A DNA stretch of 64,000 nt from an uncultured Bacilli bacterium. Its GTDB lineage: Bacteria; Bacillota_I; Bacilli_A; RF39; UBA660. Below are positions 34,670-44,666 of this stretch, piece by piece. The stretch covers positions 1 to 64,000 of the forward strand of contig CAKOLG010000002.1 in the NCBI GenBank assembly GCA_934096175.1. The letters run 5' to 3'. Position numbers and translations under genes: made by a program. Within the stretch, counting starts at the first letter, position 1, and every line of letters begins with the position of its first letter. The notes under the pieces were generated by a model. The model did not search any database. It saw only the letters and a list, made by a program, of their open reading frames with translations, and was not told the DNA's origin.

Positions 34670-35947
34670 ATGAATAAAAGTATCCCAATAACAATCTTAA
34701 CAGGTTACTTAGGTAGTGGTAAAACAACACTTTTAAATTATATTTTAAATAATCAAGAAGGCTATAAAATTGCTGTAATTGTTAACGATATTGGTGAAGT
34801 AAATATTGATGCAAACCTTATTGAAAAAGGTGGTATCGTAAGTGGTAAGGACGATTCATTAGTAGCTTTACAAAATGGCTGCATTTGTTGTACTTTAAAT
34901 ACCGATCTTCTACAACAATTACAAAATATTATTGAAACAAAAAAATTTGACTACATTATAATTGAAGCAAGTGGTATTTGTGAACCAATTCCCATTGCTC
35001 AAACAATTTGTGCTTTAGAAGATGCATACTTACAATATAACATGCCAAAACTATGCTATTTAGATTCAATTATTTCCGTAGTTGACGCTAAACGTATGAG
35101 TGATGAATTTAATGCTGGCGGTGATTTACTAAACGAAAAACATGACGAAGATGATATAGCAAGTTTGATAATTCAACAAATAGAATTCTGTAATACAATA
35201 ATTTTAAATAAAATTGATGAAGTATCAACATCAGAATTAAATAATGTTAAGGACGTTATTAAAGCATTACAACCTACAGCTAAAATAATCGAAACTAATT
35301 ATTCAAAAGTTAATTTAAATGATGCCCTAGCAACCAAAAGTTTTGATTTTGAAAGTATTTCAACATCATCAGGATGGTATAAGAAAATTGAAGAAACAGA
35401 AGAAGAATTAAAAGAACATGACCATCATGAACACGATGAAGAAGACCATACTTGTCATTGCCATGAACATGGTGAAGGAGAGTGTCATTGTCATGAACAT
35501 GGTGAAGGAGAGTGTCATTGTCATGAACATGGTGAAGGAGAGTGTCATTGTCATCATCACGAAGAAAAACACAATCATGTTGAAGAATACGGTATAAATA
35601 CTTTCGTATATTACACTAGGGATCCTATGGATCGTAAAAAATTCCTTGATTACATAGGAAAACCTTGGCCTAAAAAAATAATTAGAGCGAAAGGAATTAC
35701 ATACTTTAAAGATGATAAAGATATGTCATATATGTTTGAACAAGCTGGTTCACTAAAAAACCTTACAGAAGCAGGCCCTTGGCTAGCAACTGAATCACCT
35801 AAATTTATTGCTGAAGTTTTAAAAGAAAACCCGGATTTACAAAAAGATTGGGATCAATTTTACGGTGATAGAATGACTAAAATAGTTTTTATTGGTAAAG
35901 GTATTAACCAAGAACAAATTTGTAATGAATTAGATGAACTAAAATAG
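34670..35947 (+). CDS. CobW/COG0523 GTPase metallochaperone with His/Cys repeat
   Basis: G3E GTPase of 425 aa that loads or delivers metal, most likely zinc. Walker A is GYLGSGKTTLLN; the metal motif CxCC is GCICCTL; base recognition is LNKIDE. Residues about 248-305 are a metal-binding loop full of His and Cys, built of three identical EHGEGECHCH units flanked by HDHHEHDEEDH and CHHHEEKHNH. The CobW C-terminal domain follows (FVYYTRDPMDRKKFLDYI). It is eight bases ahead of gpmI, a metal-dependent enzyme, and likely in one operon with it. Confidence 0.92.
   Translation: MNKSIPITILTGYLGSGKTTLLNYILNNQEGYKIAVIVNDIGEVNIDANLIEKGGIVSGKDDSLVALQNGCICCTLNTDLLQQLQNIIETKKFDYIIIEASGICEPIPIAQTICALEDAYLQYNMPKLCYLDSIISVVDAKRMSDEFNAGGDLLNEKHDEDDIASLIIQQIEFCNTIILNKIDEVSTSELNNVKDVIKALQPTAKIIETNYSKVNLNDALATKSFDFESISTSSGWYKKIEETEEELKEHDHHEHDEEDHTCHCHEHGEGECHCHEHGEGECHCHEHGEGECHCHHHEEKHNHVEEYGINTFVYYTRDPMDRKKFLDYIGKPWPKKIIRAKGITYFKDDKDMSYMFEQAGSLKNLTEAGPWLATESPKFIAEVLKENPDLQKDWDQFYGDRMTKIVFIGKGINQEQICNELDELK
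35462..35551 (+). repeat. Three perfect 30-base tandem repeats in the CobW gene
   Basis: Units at 35462-35491, 35492-35521 and 35522-35551 are identical at every base. Each codes ten residues rich in His, Cys and Glu. Identity at silent positions shows recent expansion or ongoing slippage, so copy number probably varies among strains. Confidence 0.95.
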
Positions 35948-35955
35948 GAGGAAAT

Positions 35956-37461
35956 ATGAAAAAACCATTAGTATTATGTATTTTAGATGGTTGTGGCATC
36001 CGCCAAGAAAGCTATGGAAATGCTTTTAAAAATGCCAAAAAACCAACTTACGATTATTTATGTGAAAACTATCCCCATACAATTCTTGAAGCTTCAGGAA
36101 ACCTAGTTGGTTTACCAAAAGGTCAAATGGGTAACTCCGAAGTAGGTCATATGAACATTGGAGCTGGCCGTATAGTTTATCAACCACTTGAACTAATAAA
36201 CCACTCAATTGAAACAAAAGAATTTTTTAATAACGAAAATATTTTAAAAGTTATAAAACATACCAAAGAAAACAATTCTAAATTACATATTATGGGTTTA
36301 ATAAGTGATGGTGGTATCCACTCTCATATTAATCATTTATTAGCTATTATAGATTTATGTAAAAAAGAAAATGTTGACCAAATATATTTCCATCTTTTTA
36401 CTGATGGACGAGATACAGACATCCATATGGGTCAAAAATTTGTTGCCACTTTAGAAAACAAAATAAATAATGAAAATTTAGGAATTATATCTACAATATC
36501 TGGTCGTTACTATGCCATGGATCGTGATAACAACTATGATCGTTTAAAATTAGCTTATGATGCTATTGTCTCAGGAATTGGTAATAATTATGACAACCCT
36601 ACAGATTTATTTACTAAATCATATGAAAATAACGTCACTGATGAATTTATTGTTCCATCTGTTCTATCAAATAATCATTTAAGTGATAACGATGGAATTA
36701 TCGTCTTTAACTACCGCCCCGATCGCTTAAGAGAAATGTGCATAGCAATAACTAATCCAACATTAGTTCCAATGGAAACAATAAAGATAAATAATATAAA
36801 ACTAGTTTCAATGATGCCAATTAATGAAAATGTTATTGGAACATCAGCTTTTGCACAACAAAAATTGGAAAATACATTAGGAGTATATCTAGATAGTTTA
36901 GGTTTAAACCAATTAAGAATTGCCGAAACTGAAAAATATGCCCATGTAACATACTTCTTTGATGGTGGTAAAGAAATTGAATTAAAAAATTCCAAAAGAA
37001 TTTTAGTTAATTCACCTAAAGTTGCCACTTATGATTTAAAACCAGAAATGTCTGCCGAAGAAGTTACTAATAAGCTATTAGAAGAATTAGACAAAGATTA
37101 TCTTGATTTTGTAGTTTTAAATTTCGCTAATGGCGATATGGTAGGTCATACTGGTGTTTACGAAGCAGCAGTTAAAGCTGTTGAATTTGTTGATCAATGC
37201 TTATCAAGAATTTATAAAAAAGTTAATGAAATAAATGGTACCTTAATCATAACAGCAGATCATGGTAACTGTGATGTAATGATTTTAGAAGATGGAACAC
37301 CATGTACAACTCATACAACAAATAAAGTACCATTCATTGTTACTAGAAAAGGCCTTGAATTAAAAGAAGATGGTAAACTAGCTGATATAGCACCAACGGT
37401 TCTTAGCTTACTAAACATTCCAACTCCTATTGAAATCGATGGTAACTCATTAATAAAATAA
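35956..37461 (+). CDS. gpmI: 2,3-bisphosphoglycerate-independent phosphoglycerate mutase
   Basis: Glycolytic enzyme converting 3- to 2-phosphoglycerate with two manganese ions. The alkaline-phosphatase-like metal sites are visible: LCILDGCGIR at the N-terminus, GNSEVGHMNIGAGR with the phosphorylated Ser, DGRDT, SGRYYAMDRDNNYDR, and the closing NFANGDMVGHTG and ADHGNCD. Length (501 aa) is normal. AGGAGG precedes the ATG. In many Bacillota the gene lies in a glycolytic operon; here it follows a metallochaperone gene. Confidence 0.97.
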   Translation: MKKPLVLCILDGCGIRQESYGNAFKNAKKPTYDYLCENYPHTILEASGNLVGLPKGQMGNSEVGHMNIGAGRIVYQPLELINHSIETKEFFNNENILKVIKHTKENNSKLHIMGLISDGGIHSHINHLLAIIDLCKKENVDQIYFHLFTDGRDTDIHMGQKFVATLENKINNENLGIISTISGRYYAMDRDNNYDRLKLAYDAIVSGIGNNYDNPTDLFTKSYENNVTDEFIVPSVLSNNHLSDNDGIIVFNYRPDRLREMCIAITNPTLVPMETIKINNIKLVSMMPINENVIGTSAFAQQKLENTLGVYLDSLGLNQLRIAETEKYAHVTYFFDGGKEIELKNSKRILVNSPKVATYDLKPEMSAEEVTNKLLEELDKDYLDFVVLNFANGDMVGHTGVYEAAVKAVEFVDQCLSRIYKKVNEINGTLIITADHGNCDVMILEDGTPCTTHTTNKVPFIVTRKGLELKEDGKLADIAPTVLSLLNIPTPIEIDGNSLIK

Positions 37462-37468
37462 GTATAAT

Positions 37469-37495
37469 AACGAGTAATATTACTCGTTTTTTTTT
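37469..37495 (+). terminator. Rho-independent terminator after gpmI
   Basis: AACGAGTA (37469-37476) pairs with TACTCGTT (37481-37488), then Ts. Confidence 0.9.
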
Positions 37496-37516
37496 ATAAA
37501 AAAATTTCTTCTTTGA

Positions 37517-37545
37517 TTGACAAATTAACCCTAATAGAGTAATAT
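37517..37545 (+). promoter_or_regulatory. Promoter of the PIG-L/YfhO operon
   Basis: TTGACA (37517-37522), 17-base spacer, TAATAT (37540-37545). Confidence 0.75.
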
Positions 37546-37584
37546 CAAAACTGATAGAAAACACCGTATTGAAGAGGGAATTAT

Positions 37585-38331
37585 ATGAAAAAAAAGCAAA
37601 ATAAAATTTTTCAATTTTTAAAAAATTATTGGCACTTACTTTTAATAATATTAATAATCTTAAGTAGTACTATTACAATGACTTTAATCTACATGTTTAA
37701 ACCTTATAAAGTAAATAAAGATTTTTCAAAAATAGATTTAACAAATGTTGAAAAACTAATGATTGTAGCCCATCCAGATGATGAATTACTTTGGGGAGGA
37801 GCTCACTTAATAGAAGATAACTATTTAGTTGTCTGTATAACTTGTGGCGTTGTCAAAGAAAGAGTCAATGAATTCATTAATGTTATGAATGCCACTAATG
37901 ACAAATACATATTATTAGGGTATCCAGACAAAACAAATGGTGAAAGAGATAATTGGGATAACCATCGTGAAAATATAAAAAAAGATTTACAAGCAATTAT
38001 TGATTTAAAAGATTGGCAACTTATTGTTACTCATAACCCAGATGGTGAATATGGTCACATCCATCATAAAATGAGTAGTGCTATTACCACCAGTATTGTC
38101 GAAGACAAAACAAAATTATATTATTTTGGTCGCTACCATAGCAAAAAAAATATTCCTAACTATTACAATAGCATGACCCCTATTAATGACAAAGATTTAA
38201 AAATAAAAAAAGATATTATTGGATTATATAAAAGTCAATCATTTATTCAAACAGCTTTTGATCATATGTTTGCTTATGAAGATTGGGAAAATTATTCACA
38301 GTGGGAGGATGAATTAAATGAAAAACTTTAA
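37585..38331 (+). CDS. PIG-L/LmbE-family deacetylase with N-terminal membrane anchor
   Basis: 248 aa. One membrane helix (about residues 13-34, HLLLIILIILSSTITMTLIY) is followed by a PIG-L domain: the zinc motif AHPDDELLWGG and the later HNPDGEYGHIHHKMS. These zinc enzymes remove N-acetyl groups from GlcNAc-containing glycolipids or glycans. The anchor places the active site outside the membrane. GAGGG lies before the ATG. It overlaps the YfhO-like gene by 14 bases, so the two products probably act on the same envelope glycan. Confidence 0.87.
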   Translation: MKKKQNKIFQFLKNYWHLLLIILIILSSTITMTLIYMFKPYKVNKDFSKIDLTNVEKLMIVAHPDDELLWGGAHLIEDNYLVVCITCGVVKERVNEFINVMNATNDKYILLGYPDKTNGERDNWDNHRENIKKDLQAIIDLKDWQLIVTHNPDGEYGHIHHKMSSAITTSIVEDKTKLYYFGRYHSKKNIPNYYNSMTPINDKDLKIKKDIIGLYKSQSFIQTAFDHMFAYEDWENYSQWEDELNEKL

Positions 38332-40822
38332 AAAAAGAGACATTGCTTACTTATGGATTTTAGCATTATCATTTTTAGTATTAGTTTTTGTAGTATCAAA
38401 TACAATGTATTTATATGGTTCACAATTAGATTGGTATGCTGAGCATGTAACAATTCCTGAATACTTTAGAACTTTATTTTATCACACAAAAGATTTATTC
38501 CCAGATTTTGCTGCTAATATTGGAAGTGGCCAAAATATATATAATTTATCATATTATGGTCTTCTAAGTCCAATCACCCTAATTTCTTACTTATTACCAA
38601 ATGTCAATATGACAAATTACATGATTATATCTACAATTATAACAGTCATAATAAGTACAATTTTATTATATATATTTTTAAAAAATAAAAATTATAGTAG
38701 TGAAACATGTTTTGTTGCTTCATTCATCTTTATTATGTCAGCATCCATAACATTACATTCACATCGTCACATTATGTTCATTAACTATATGCCATTTTTA
38801 CTATTAGGTTTCTTAGGTGTTGATAAAAAATTTGCTAGTAAACGTAGCTGGTTACTCACTTTAAGTATATTCTTAATGATAATGACTAGTTACTATTTTA
38901 GTATCGGCGGCATTTTTACCTTGATAATATACGGTATTTATAAATATTTAGCTTCTACAAATAAAGTAACTTTAAAATCATTTATAAAAACTGGTTTAAA
39001 TTTCTTATTTCCATTTATTATTGCCATAATTTCTGCCAGTATTATAATTCTTCCAACTTTAGCTACTATTGTAAATAATCGTGCTGCCTCTAATATAACT
39101 ATCTCTTTAAAAGATTTATTATTGCCAACAATCAATACTGAATACCTTTTATATGATTCATATGGTTTAGGCTTAACAGCTATCGCTGTACCAGCACTTA
39201 TTAACTTTTTCAAAAATAAAAAAGAAAATTTCTTTTTAGCTATTACACTTAGCTTATTAATTATTTTCCCTATATTTAATTATATTTTAAATGGCACAAT
39301 GTATATTGATTCTAAAACATTAATACCATTATTACCACTTTATATCTTAGTTATTGCTGAATTTATTGAAAATACTTTTGCCAAAAAAATAAATTATAAA
39401 GTTTTAATTCCTATTTTATTAATATGTAGTTTAATTATTTATTTTCATAAATACAAAGAGATTTTATACTTAATAGATATAATAATTTTAGTTATATTTA
39501 TATTTATTTATAATAAATCAAACAAAAAAATCTTATTAATTATTCCAATAATTTTAACAACTTTAGTATCTGCTTATAATATTAATAAAAGTGACGAACT
39601 TGTCTTAAAATATACAACTAAAGAAAATGAAAAAATAGTAAAAAACGGTCTTAATGAAATTACGGAAAATGATCATGATTTCTATCGTATTAGTAATGAT
39701 CTTGACATTAGCGAAACCGTAAATAAAATTTATAATAATATCAATTATTATCAATCAACGATATATTCATCTGTTTCTAATCAAATATATAATGAATTCT
39801 ATTTTGATATCATCAATAACAATATTCCATCTCGAAATAGAGCATTAACAGTAACAACAGGTAACATTATGTCCCTTATGTTGACAAATAATAAGTATAT
39901 TATTTCTCGAAATAAAGCGTTACAAGGATATGAATTACTTAGTTCAGAAAATGGATTAAATATTTATAAAAATGACAATACAATGCCACTTGGCTTTGCC
40001 ACATCAAATATTATGAGTTATGAAGATTTTAATCGTTTACCATATGCTGTTAAAGAAGAAGCATTATTAAAATTGATTGTTACAGATAGTGAATCAAAAA
40101 ATAATTTTGCTACATCAATGAAAAAAGTTGATCTTAAACTTGAAGATTTATTTAACTCTGCAAATGCGGAAATATCTTCTGAAACAGTTAAAATCACGAC
40201 TGATGAAACTTTAAAACTTAAATATACTTTACCAGCAGATATTCAAAACAAAATTTTATTTATCAGATTTAAAATGAATCACAAACAAACATGTAGTGAA
40301 GGAGATCAAGTAATTAGAATTAATAACGTCAAAAATAAATTAACATGTTCAAGTTGGAAATATTATAACAACAATGAAACTTTTGATTATGTTTTAGCAG
40401 AACAAGACTTAAAAGAACTAACAATATCTATTTATCAAGGAAAATATGAACTATCCGATTTTGAAATATACTCTTTAGATTATGCAACAATTGAACAAGC
40501 CTCATCTAAAGTTGATAAACTAGTAATCGATAAAAATAAAACTATTGGTGATATAATAGAAGGCAATATTGAAGTTACTGAAGATGGCTATTTTATGGCC
40601 ACAATCCCATATGATTCTAACTTTGTTATAAAAGTAGATAATAAAAAGGTTGCTTATGAGAAAGTTGATGAAGCTTTTATTGGTTTTAAAATTTCTAAAG
40701 GTAATCATCAGATAAAAATAGAATATAAAGCTCCTTTAAAAAACTTATCTTTGCTTTTATCATTTATCGGAATAATTATGTTTGTTCTTGTTAGCTTTTT
40801 AGAATCACGTCGTAAGATATAG
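38318..40822 (+). CDS. YfhO-family membrane glycosyltransferase-like protein
   Basis: 834 aa. The first half has about 12 membrane helices with the GT-C-type outer loop LDWYAEHVTIPEYFRTLFYHTKDLFPDFAANIGSGQNIYNL split by a helix; the last 400 residues are a mostly extracellular beta-rich domain ending in one more helix. B. subtilis YfhO glycosylates lipoteichoic acid using undecaprenyl-phosphate sugars. The same type of role is likely here but the polymer is unknown. GGGAGG precedes the ATG. It is coupled to the PIG-L gene. A terminator covers its stop. Confidence 0.87.
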   Translation: MKNFKKRDIAYLWILALSFLVLVFVVSNTMYLYGSQLDWYAEHVTIPEYFRTLFYHTKDLFPDFAANIGSGQNIYNLSYYGLLSPITLISYLLPNVNMTNYMIISTIITVIISTILLYIFLKNKNYSSETCFVASFIFIMSASITLHSHRHIMFINYMPFLLLGFLGVDKKFASKRSWLLTLSIFLMIMTSYYFSIGGIFTLIIYGIYKYLASTNKVTLKSFIKTGLNFLFPFIIAIISASIIILPTLATIVNNRAASNITISLKDLLLPTINTEYLLYDSYGLGLTAIAVPALINFFKNKKENFFLAITLSLLIIFPIFNYILNGTMYIDSKTLIPLLPLYILVIAEFIENTFAKKINYKVLIPILLICSLIIYFHKYKEILYLIDIIILVIFIFIYNKSNKKILLIIPIILTTLVSAYNINKSDELVLKYTTKENEKIVKNGLNEITENDHDFYRISNDLDISETVNKIYNNINYYQSTIYSSVSNQIYNEFYFDIINNNIPSRNRALTVTTGNIMSLMLTNNKYIISRNKALQGYELLSSENGLNIYKNDNTMPLGFATSNIMSYEDFNRLPYAVKEEALLKLIVTDSESKNNFATSMKKVDLKLEDLFNSANAEISSETVKITTDETLKLKYTLPADIQNKILFIRFKMNHKQTCSEGDQVIRINNVKNKLTCSSWKYYNNNETFDYVLAEQDLKELTISIYQGKYELSDFEIYSLDYATIEQASSKVDKLVIDKNKTIGDIIEGNIEVTEDGYFMATIPYDSNFVIKVDNKKVAYEKVDEAFIGFKISKGNHQIKIEYKAPLKNLSLLLSFIGIIMFVLVSFLESRRKI

Positions 40823-40840
40823 AAAACTATATCTTTTTTA
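40814..40840 (+). terminator. Rho-independent terminator
   Basis: AAGATATAG (40814-40822) pairs with CTATATCTT (40827-40835), then Ts; it includes the stop codon of the YfhO-like gene. Confidence 0.85.
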
Positions 40841-40912
40841 CGTAAAGTTTTAATATAGAATGTACATATATTTACAATGTATGCCATAATATATATGTAA
40901 AGAAGTGATATT

Positions 40913-41740
40913 ATGAGTAAATATAAAATTGTTTTTGTTGATATAGATGATACACTAAATCCGGCAAACAAAAAAACATCAACTAGAACTATTGACACGA
41001 TGACTAAACTTAAAAATAAGGGAATTATTGTTGTTGCTAATACTGGTCGTAGTAATAAATATGCAATTAATAAAAGTAAAGAAGCTAATTTGAGCCAATA
41101 TGTAATTAGTTCAAATGGGGCAGAAGTATATAACTACGAAAAAAATGAAGTAATATTTCAAAAAAATATACCTGAGATTCTAATAAAGAAAGTTTATGAA
41201 TATTGTGAAACAGTAAAACTAACTTTAATTTTAAATTCATTAGATAAAAGACTTGCTAATACTACTAACTATGACTACAATGATGAACCAGTAATACCAA
41301 TTAAAAACATTGATGATGTATTAAAAAAATATCCAATTAATCAAATGATTATAATCTCAAAAAACTACGATCGAATGCTTGTTTTGCCAAATTTATTTAA
41401 AGCGAAATTCCCATCCTTAAAGACTATTCACTCATCTATAGCTTTAGTTGATCAAAAGCCAGTAAAAGGCAAACAATATTATCATGACTTAGTAATGCAA
41501 AATACTTCTAAAAGTACAGGAATTGTAGAATTATTAGATTATTTAAAAATTGATTCTGAACAAGCCATTGCCATCGGAAATGGCTATGATGATATTTGTA
41601 TGTGCGATGTTGTTGGCACATCTGTAGCTGTTGATAATGCTAATCCCTTAATGAAAGAAACCGCAACAATGAAAACTGCTTCATCAGCAGACGACGGAGT
41701 AGCTATGATTTTAGAAAAATTAATATTAGATAAGGAGTAG
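40913..41740 (+). CDS. Cof-type HAD-superfamily phosphatase
   Basis: 275 aa. The HAD nucleophile motif is VDIDDTLN near residue 10, motif II is ANTGRS, the conserved Lys is in PVKGKQ, and motif IV is AIGNGYDDICM. The C2B cap of the Cof family lies between. These enzymes remove phosphate from sugar phosphates, nucleotides or cofactors; the substrate cannot be read from sequence. GAAGTGAT precedes the ATG. It heads a tight run of genes to 44921. Confidence 0.92.
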   Translation: MSKYKIVFVDIDDTLNPANKKTSTRTIDTMTKLKNKGIIVVANTGRSNKYAINKSKEANLSQYVISSNGAEVYNYEKNEVIFQKNIPEILIKKVYEYCETVKLTLILNSLDKRLANTTNYDYNDEPVIPIKNIDDVLKKYPINQMIIISKNYDRMLVLPNLFKAKFPSLKTIHSSIALVDQKPVKGKQYYHDLVMQNTSKSTGIVELLDYLKIDSEQAIAIGNGYDDICMCDVVGTSVAVDNANPLMKETATMKTASSADDGVAMILEKLILDKE

Positions 41741-41745
41741 CAACA

Positions 41746-42258
41746 ATGAAAGAAAAAGTTAATATCATAAGTGCTTTAATTTTAATAACTATGGCAATTA
41801 CCTTACTTTTTTTGCCAAGTTTTACAACTTGTAACATCAAAATAATAATGATTATAATTTTCTCCATATACTCACTTGTTAATCTAACTAAATTTTTCTT
41901 AACAAAAGAAACAAAAGACTATGAAGGATTTCAAATATTTATTGCTTCATTAGTAGCTTTTTCAATGAGTATCCTCCTAGATATTAAAAGTTCTACGCAA
42001 TATCTATATTTTACATTAGTTATATGGATAATAATAATGTCATTAATAAAATTAAAAAAAATGGATTATTTCCATGATCGTCATAATAAATTATGGAAAA
42101 TAGAAGGCCTAAATTTAATTTTATTTATTCTAACAGGATTACTAACATGCCTAAACTTAGGCTATTCCAATAATATCCAAATAATTATAATTAGTTACTT
42201 TATGCTAATACATGGAATTTTAGAAATTATAATCCCAATTATTAAAATAACAAAATAA
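41746..42258 (+). CDS. DUF308/HdeD-like membrane protein
   Basis: 170 aa with about six short membrane helices and few charged residues. The layout of paired helices with repeated 'GILEIII' type ends (LIHGILEIIIPIIKI) resembles the HdeD/DUF308 family, but similarity is weak. AAGGAG precedes the ATG, and only five bases separate it from the HAD gene. Function unknown. Confidence 0.65.
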   Translation: MKEKVNIISALILITMAITLLFLPSFTTCNIKIIMIIIFSIYSLVNLTKFFLTKETKDYEGFQIFIASLVAFSMSILLDIKSSTQYLYFTLVIWIIIMSLIKLKKMDYFHDRHNKLWKIEGLNLILFILTGLLTCLNLGYSNNIQIIIISYFMLIHGILEIIIPIIKITK

Positions 42259-42279
42259 TTTAGAAAAAAGAGGTAATAT

Positions 42280-43161
42280 ATGAAAATAGTTAAAGATTTT
42301 TTTGAATATCAAATACTTGATATGTCAGAAGGCATGAAATTAGAAAATTGGAATGGCAAAGAACTTTTAAGACCTGATCCACAAATAATATGGAACAAAA
42401 AAATGAAACCAGAATATTGGGATAAAGTAGATGCAATTTATCATCGCAATAATAAAGGCGGTGGCAACTGGGAAATTAAAAATAAAAAATTACCTGAATC
42501 ATGGCAAATACATTATAATAATTTAACTTTTAATGTTAAATTAATGGGCTTTAAACATACCGGTTTATTCCCCGAACAAGCATATAACTGGAACTACATA
42601 ATAAACAAAATTCAAAAAGCCCAACGAAAAGTAAAAGTTTTAAACTTATTTGCATACACTGGAGCTGCATCAGTAGCTGCTTTAAGTGCCGGTGCGGAAG
42701 TCGTTCATGTTGACTCATCACGTGGTATGGTTGATTGGGCCAAAGAAAATGTTGCAGCAAGCGGTTTAGAAGACAAACCAATCCGCTTTATTGTTGATGA
42801 TGTCATCAAATTTGTAAAAAGAGAGATTCGTCGTGGTAATAAATATGATATAATTATAATGGATCCACCATCATTTGGTAGAGGTGCAAATGGGGAAATA
42901 TGGGATATAGAAAAAGACTTATATCCTTTAGTTGAACTTTGTACAGAAATTTTATCAGAAAAACCACTGTTATTTTTGATAAATTCTTATACAACAGGAT
43001 TATCTATGACTGTTTTAGAAAACGTCCTAAATTTAACAGTAGCAAAAAAATATTCAGGTTTTATCACAAGTGATGAAATAGGTCTACCAATGAACGAAAG
43101 TGACTTAATTTTACCATGCGGTATCTTTGCAAGGTGGGAAAACAATAAGGAGGAACAATGA
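42280..43161 (+). CDS. SAM-dependent rRNA methyltransferase, RlmI/COG1092-like
   Basis: 293 aa. Motif I is VLNLFAYTGAASVAALSAGAEVVHVDSS, the catalytic-loop motif is IIMDPPSFGRG, and GLFPEQAYNW is the family block before motif I. These match 23S rRNA cytosine-C5 methyltransferases of the RlmI/RlmK group, but the N-terminal PUA domain of RlmI is missing; instead there is a short start (DFFEYQILDMSEGMKLENW). Target site unknown. It overlaps the next gene by four bases. Confidence 0.85.
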   Translation: MKIVKDFFEYQILDMSEGMKLENWNGKELLRPDPQIIWNKKMKPEYWDKVDAIYHRNNKGGGNWEIKNKKLPESWQIHYNNLTFNVKLMGFKHTGLFPEQAYNWNYIINKIQKAQRKVKVLNLFAYTGAASVAALSAGAEVVHVDSSRGMVDWAKENVAASGLEDKPIRFIVDDVIKFVKREIRRGNKYDIIIMDPPSFGRGANGEIWDIEKDLYPLVELCTEILSEKPLLFLINSYTTGLSMTVLENVLNLTVAKKYSGFITSDEIGLPMNESDLILPCGIFARWENNKEEQ

Positions 43162-44663
43162 TGGAAAAAACAATGGAAAAAACTCAAATTATTGACTATG
43201 CTTTACATCAAACAATGCTTGCTCACCAAGATTTTAACCAACATCTTGAACAAGTCCTTTTAAGTAATGTAAATAATCCAATAAATCTCAAAAATTTTAC
43301 CAAAAAAAATGAAGCTCGCGATCTGATGACCAAAGTTAATCAACAAGATTTCGCAGAATATTTATTAGATGAATTAATAAAAATTTATAACGCTGCTTCA
43401 TATTTTTATGGACATTCTGATATGTTGAAAATATATGCAGAAAATGAGCGATATTTAATTTTTAAAAATTTATTTCCTTATTATGATGAGTGCACTGAAA
43501 TTATAAAAAAATTAAGTAACCTTGATGCTAACCTAGCTTTATATACTATGACAAATGAACAACTTTTAATACAATTAGCGACTATAGTTGCCAAAACTAA
43601 ATTTTCAAATGCAAATTTAGAAGAAGATAAAACATATTTTTTCTATATAAATGAAAACGGTCACTCAAATACAATAATAAGTAAAGAACCTATTCAAACA
43701 ACTACAGAAGAACTGCAGCAAAAAATAAAACAAGATTTTAGTAAAGTTGCAGAAATGGAGATTGAAGATTTAAATATAAATTATCAAACATTAAATAAAT
43801 GCACAATTGATATTTTAAATGGTAAACAATTAACACATGTCCATAATCAATATGCTGGTGAATCGCTTTACTTAACTCAAGATATTGGCAGAAAAAGATC
43901 TAACCAAGAAGACTGTGCAATAATTTTTGAACATCCGCAAGATAAAAACATTAAACTTATTGCGGTTTCAGATGGAATGGGCGGCGTTGATTTTGGTGAT
44001 AAAGCAAGTTTATACATTATTCAAAAAATTACAAAATGGTTTAATGCACTACCTCTTGAAGCAGCCCAAAATATACCTGTTCTCTCTGAATTATTTGCTA
44101 AAAAAGTTTTTGATATCAGTAATGAAATTTATCAGCAATATAACTCCCAAAGTGGCACAATAAAAGCAGGAGCTACATTTACTGGAGCAATTGTTAGTGA
44201 TTATCAAACAGTAGTATTAAACGTTGGTGATTCTCGCGCTTATACAATAAAAGATGGTCAGCTTGATATCATAACTCGTGATCAGTCTGCTGTATGGAAC
44301 CCTAACTTGAGTTATCAAGAATTAGGCGAGGCAAACATCGATGAAATGCGATTTGATTATGACAGCAGAAAAATTTGTAATTGTATTGGTCGCGAAAATA
44401 TAACCGATATTAGAAAAACAATAATAGGCAATGAGCAATATGATCGCTTGATATTAACAACCGATGGTGTAAGTGATCTCTTATCAATTGAAAGATTTAA
44501 AATTATTTCTGCAAATACTCCAAAAGAATTGGTAACCAAATTTTTAGTTGAAGAAGCGATAAATTATAATGCTTACCGTAATAAACCAGAAAGTGAATAT
44601 CATGCTCAAGTAATTGACGCTGGAAAAGATAATGCAACAGCTGCCATGTACGCAAGGAGGTAA
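43158..44663 (+). CDS. PP2C-family phosphatase with an uncharacterised N-terminal domain
   Basis: 501 aa. From about residue 233 it is a PP2C Ser/Thr phosphatase: DIGRKRSNQEDCAI, VSDGMGGVDFGDKAS, GATFTGAIV, NVGDSRAYTI and TTDGVSDLL carry the metal-binding Asp residues. The first 230 residues are helical, cytoplasmic and of a type I do not recognise. No matching Ser/Thr kinase is in the window. The ATG at 43158 overlaps the methyltransferase gene. DUF1292 gene follows after three bases. Confidence 0.9.
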   Translation: MMEKTMEKTQIIDYALHQTMLAHQDFNQHLEQVLLSNVNNPINLKNFTKKNEARDLMTKVNQQDFAEYLLDELIKIYNAASYFYGHSDMLKIYAENERYLIFKNLFPYYDECTEIIKKLSNLDANLALYTMTNEQLLIQLATIVAKTKFSNANLEEDKTYFFYINENGHSNTIISKEPIQTTTEELQQKIKQDFSKVAEMEIEDLNINYQTLNKCTIDILNGKQLTHVHNQYAGESLYLTQDIGRKRSNQEDCAIIFEHPQDKNIKLIAVSDGMGGVDFGDKASLYIIQKITKWFNALPLEAAQNIPVLSELFAKKVFDISNEIYQQYNSQSGTIKAGATFTGAIVSDYQTVVLNVGDSRAYTIKDGQLDIITRDQSAVWNPNLSYQELGEANIDEMRFDYDSRKICNCIGRENITDIRKTIIGNEQYDRLILTTDGVSDLLSIERFKIISANTPKELVTKFLVEEAINYNAYRNKPESEYHAQVIDAGKDNATAAMYARR

Positions 44664-44666
44664 GTT

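Noticed and set aside
35462..35551. Regular 30-base repeats that could suggest a CRISPR array
   Set aside because: The units are directly adjacent with no spacers and are in frame within the CobW gene, coding a His/Cys metal loop.
43927..44163. Second + strand frame inside the PP2C gene
   Set aside because: It overlaps conserved PP2C motifs in another frame and has no ribosome binding site.
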